5,261 nt of DNA, from positions 1 to 5,261 of the forward strand of contig CAMOVS010000119.1 in NCBI GenBank assembly GCA_946627575.1. The letters run 5' to 3'. Of the stretch, positions 4,057 through 5,261 are shown one piece after another. This stretch comes from an uncultured Lachnospiraceae bacterium. Its GTDB lineage: Bacteria > Bacillota > Clostridia > Lachnospirales > Lachnospiraceae. Position numbers and translations under genes: made by a program. Every line of letters starts with the position of its first letter. The first letter of the stretch is position 1. The notes beneath the pieces were generated by a model. It did not search any database and was not told the DNA's origin. It was given only the letters and a program-made list of their open reading frames with translations.

Positions 4057-5261
4057 ATGAGCAGGAAAAAGAAAATCGGGATCGCCTTTTTGGTCATTCT
4101 TGTGATCGGACTGGCCGGTGCCGGCGGCGGGGCTTATTGGTATTATGACAAGTATATTAATATTAAGGAGGTCTATCCCGGCATTTCTGTCGGAGGCATG
4201 GATCTGGGAGGACTTACGGAGCAGGAGGCCAGAAAGAAGATAAATGATTACGTGGATGGTGTGAAGGGACAGATGATCACTCTTCAGGTGGGTGAAAAGG
4301 AAAGCTCTTTTGCCGCTTCGGAGATTGGACTGGCTCTGTCCAATCCGGAGGTGGTCGATGAGGCCTGCAAGCTGGGCAAGTCCGGTAATATCATCGACCG
4401 TTTTAAGACGGTGTACGGACTGACCGAGAAAGCGGTAGATTACCCTATATACTTTTCTTATGATGAGGCTGTCGCCAGGAAAAAAATCCTTGCGGTGGAG
4501 AAGTCCTTTTTGGCAGAGAAAAAGGACGCGACCATCAAGAGAAAGAATGGCAGGTTCATCATCACGGACGAAGTGAATGGCCTGGATATGGATCTGGAGA
4601 AAAACGCGGACCAGGTAATTTCCGGCCTTTCTCGGGGAAACTGGGAGAAGGGCTCTATGGTTTTTGCTCTTGACTATACGGAGGACAAGGCAGAGCACAC
4701 ACGTGCCGAGTATTCGGTCATCAAGGATAAATTAGGAACTTTTACCACATCCTACGCCGGTTCTTCCGATGGCCGCTGCATCAATGTGGAGAACGGATGT
4801 GCCCACATCAATGGGACCATTCTCTATCCGGGAGACACTTTCTCTGTCCATGACGCGGTAACGCCATTTACCAAGGATAACGGCTACCGGCTGGCAGGAT
4901 CCTATGAGAACGGGACGACGGTCCAGACCTACGGGGGAGGGATCTGTCAGGTGTCCACCACCCTTTACAATGCAGTTCTTCGCGCCGAACTGGAAGTTCT
5001 GGAGAGAAACAATCATTCCATGACGGTTCACTACGTAGACCTTTCGGAGGATGCGGCTATCTCCGGCGATCAGAAGGATTTCCGCTTTAAGAATAATCTC
5101 AAAGACCCTATCTATATTGTAGGGGCAACCCACGATGACCATACCATCACCTTTACCATATATGGAAAGGAATATCGGAGTAAGGACCGCAGTATAGAAT
5201 TTGTTTCGGAGACTACCGGAACCTATCCTCCCCGTACTGAGACTATAAAAGATAAATCCAT
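4057..5261 (+). CDS. Membrane-anchored VanW-domain, peptidoglycan-binding-like protein (3' end missing)
   Basis: 401 residues are visible without a stop. A short basic N-terminus (MSRKKKIG) leads into one hydrophobic segment (about 8-29), giving a signal anchor with the rest outside the cell. Residues about 43-210 resemble the putative peptidoglycan-binding domain often found before VanW (GISVGGMDLGGLTEQEA at 43-59). The VanW domain runs from about 229 to 340: INGTILYPGDTFSVHDAV (252-269), the hallmark GGGICQVSTTLYNAVLRAEL (294-313), ERNNHSMTVHYV (316-327), and DAAIS instead of the more usual DAxV ending. A further extracellular domain, often G5 in this family, may follow beyond the edge. VanW occurs in some vancomycin-resistance clusters, but its role is unproven and most homologues, like this one, are not beside van genes. 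The start at 4057 is supported by GAGGT (4042-4046, 10 nt away, rather long). Confidence 0.9.
   Translation, partial: MSRKKKIGIAFLVILVIGLAGAGGGAYWYYDKYINIKEVYPGISVGGMDLGGLTEQEARKKINDYVDGVKGQMITLQVGEKESSFAASEIGLALSNPEVVDEACKLGKSGNIIDRFKTVYGLTEKAVDYPIYFSYDEAVARKKILAVEKSFLAEKKDATIKRKNGRFIITDEVNGLDMDLEKNADQVISGLSRGNWEKGSMVFALDYTEDKAEHTRAEYSVIKDKLGTFTTSYAGSSDGRCINVENGCAHINGTILYPGDTFSVHDAVTPFTKDNGYRLAGSYENGTTVQTYGGGICQVSTTLYNAVLRAELEVLERNNHSMTVHYVDLSEDAAISGDQKDFRFKNNLKDPIYIVGATHDDHTITFTIYGKEYRSKDRSIEFVSETTGTYPPRTETIKDKS

Noticed and set aside
4030..5142. Two long minus-strand ORFs (4030-4698 and 4732-5142)
   Set aside because: Both are shadows of the VanW-domain gene, whose plus-strand frame is uninterrupted and has unmistakable family motifs.
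4057..5261. VanW domain as a sign of a vancomycin-resistance cluster
   Set aside because: No D-Ala-D-Lac ligase, dehydrogenase, VanX/Y peptidase or VanRS genes are present. VanW proteins are widespread wall proteins in Clostridia.

Overview
The window looks like chromosomal DNA from a low-to-moderate GC, Gram-positive anaerobe of the Clostridia, most likely Lachnospiraceae or a close relative. The evidence is strong AGGAG/GGAGG ribosome binding sites, near-consensus sigma-A promoters, a FeoA-FeoB fusion protein, a VanW-domain wall protein, and a very small Tyr/Gly-rich protein. The taxonomic call is an inference. I see no mobile element, CRISPR array, tRNA or rRNA.

Minus-strand block (1-3668, read right to left). 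A two-gene operon comes first: a RimK-type ATP-grasp ligase (2760-3668) whose stop overlaps the start of a FolC-like Mur ligase (1354-2763) in an ATGA junction. A small intrinsic terminator (1292-1312) closes it. Its T-run sits directly against the -35 box of the next gene, a MarR-family regulator (724-1227), which has its own TTGACA-17-TATTCT promoter and its own terminator (about 681-706). Last is the 5' end of a fused feoA-feoB ferrous iron transporter gene (1-495), cut by the left window edge.

Plus-strand block (3784-5261). This diverges from the rimK operon. A compact promoter drives a 34-codon ORF with an ideal Shine-Dalgarno sequence (3861-3965). A second strong promoter (TTGACA-17-TATACT) then drives a membrane-anchored VanW-domain protein (4057 to the right edge, incomplete).

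How the parts may work together. The motif TTAG-N6-CTAA overlaps the marR -10 box. It recurs as three half-sites exactly 10 bp apart upstream of feoAB, so the MarR protein may control both itself and iron uptake. The RimK plus Mur-ligase pair has the same catalytic domain order as the two ligase modules of cyanophycin synthetase, but split into two proteins. It could be an uncharacterised peptide- or polymer-forming or amino-acid-tagging system. The 34-aa protein and the VanW protein may be cotranscribed, because no terminator is visible between them.
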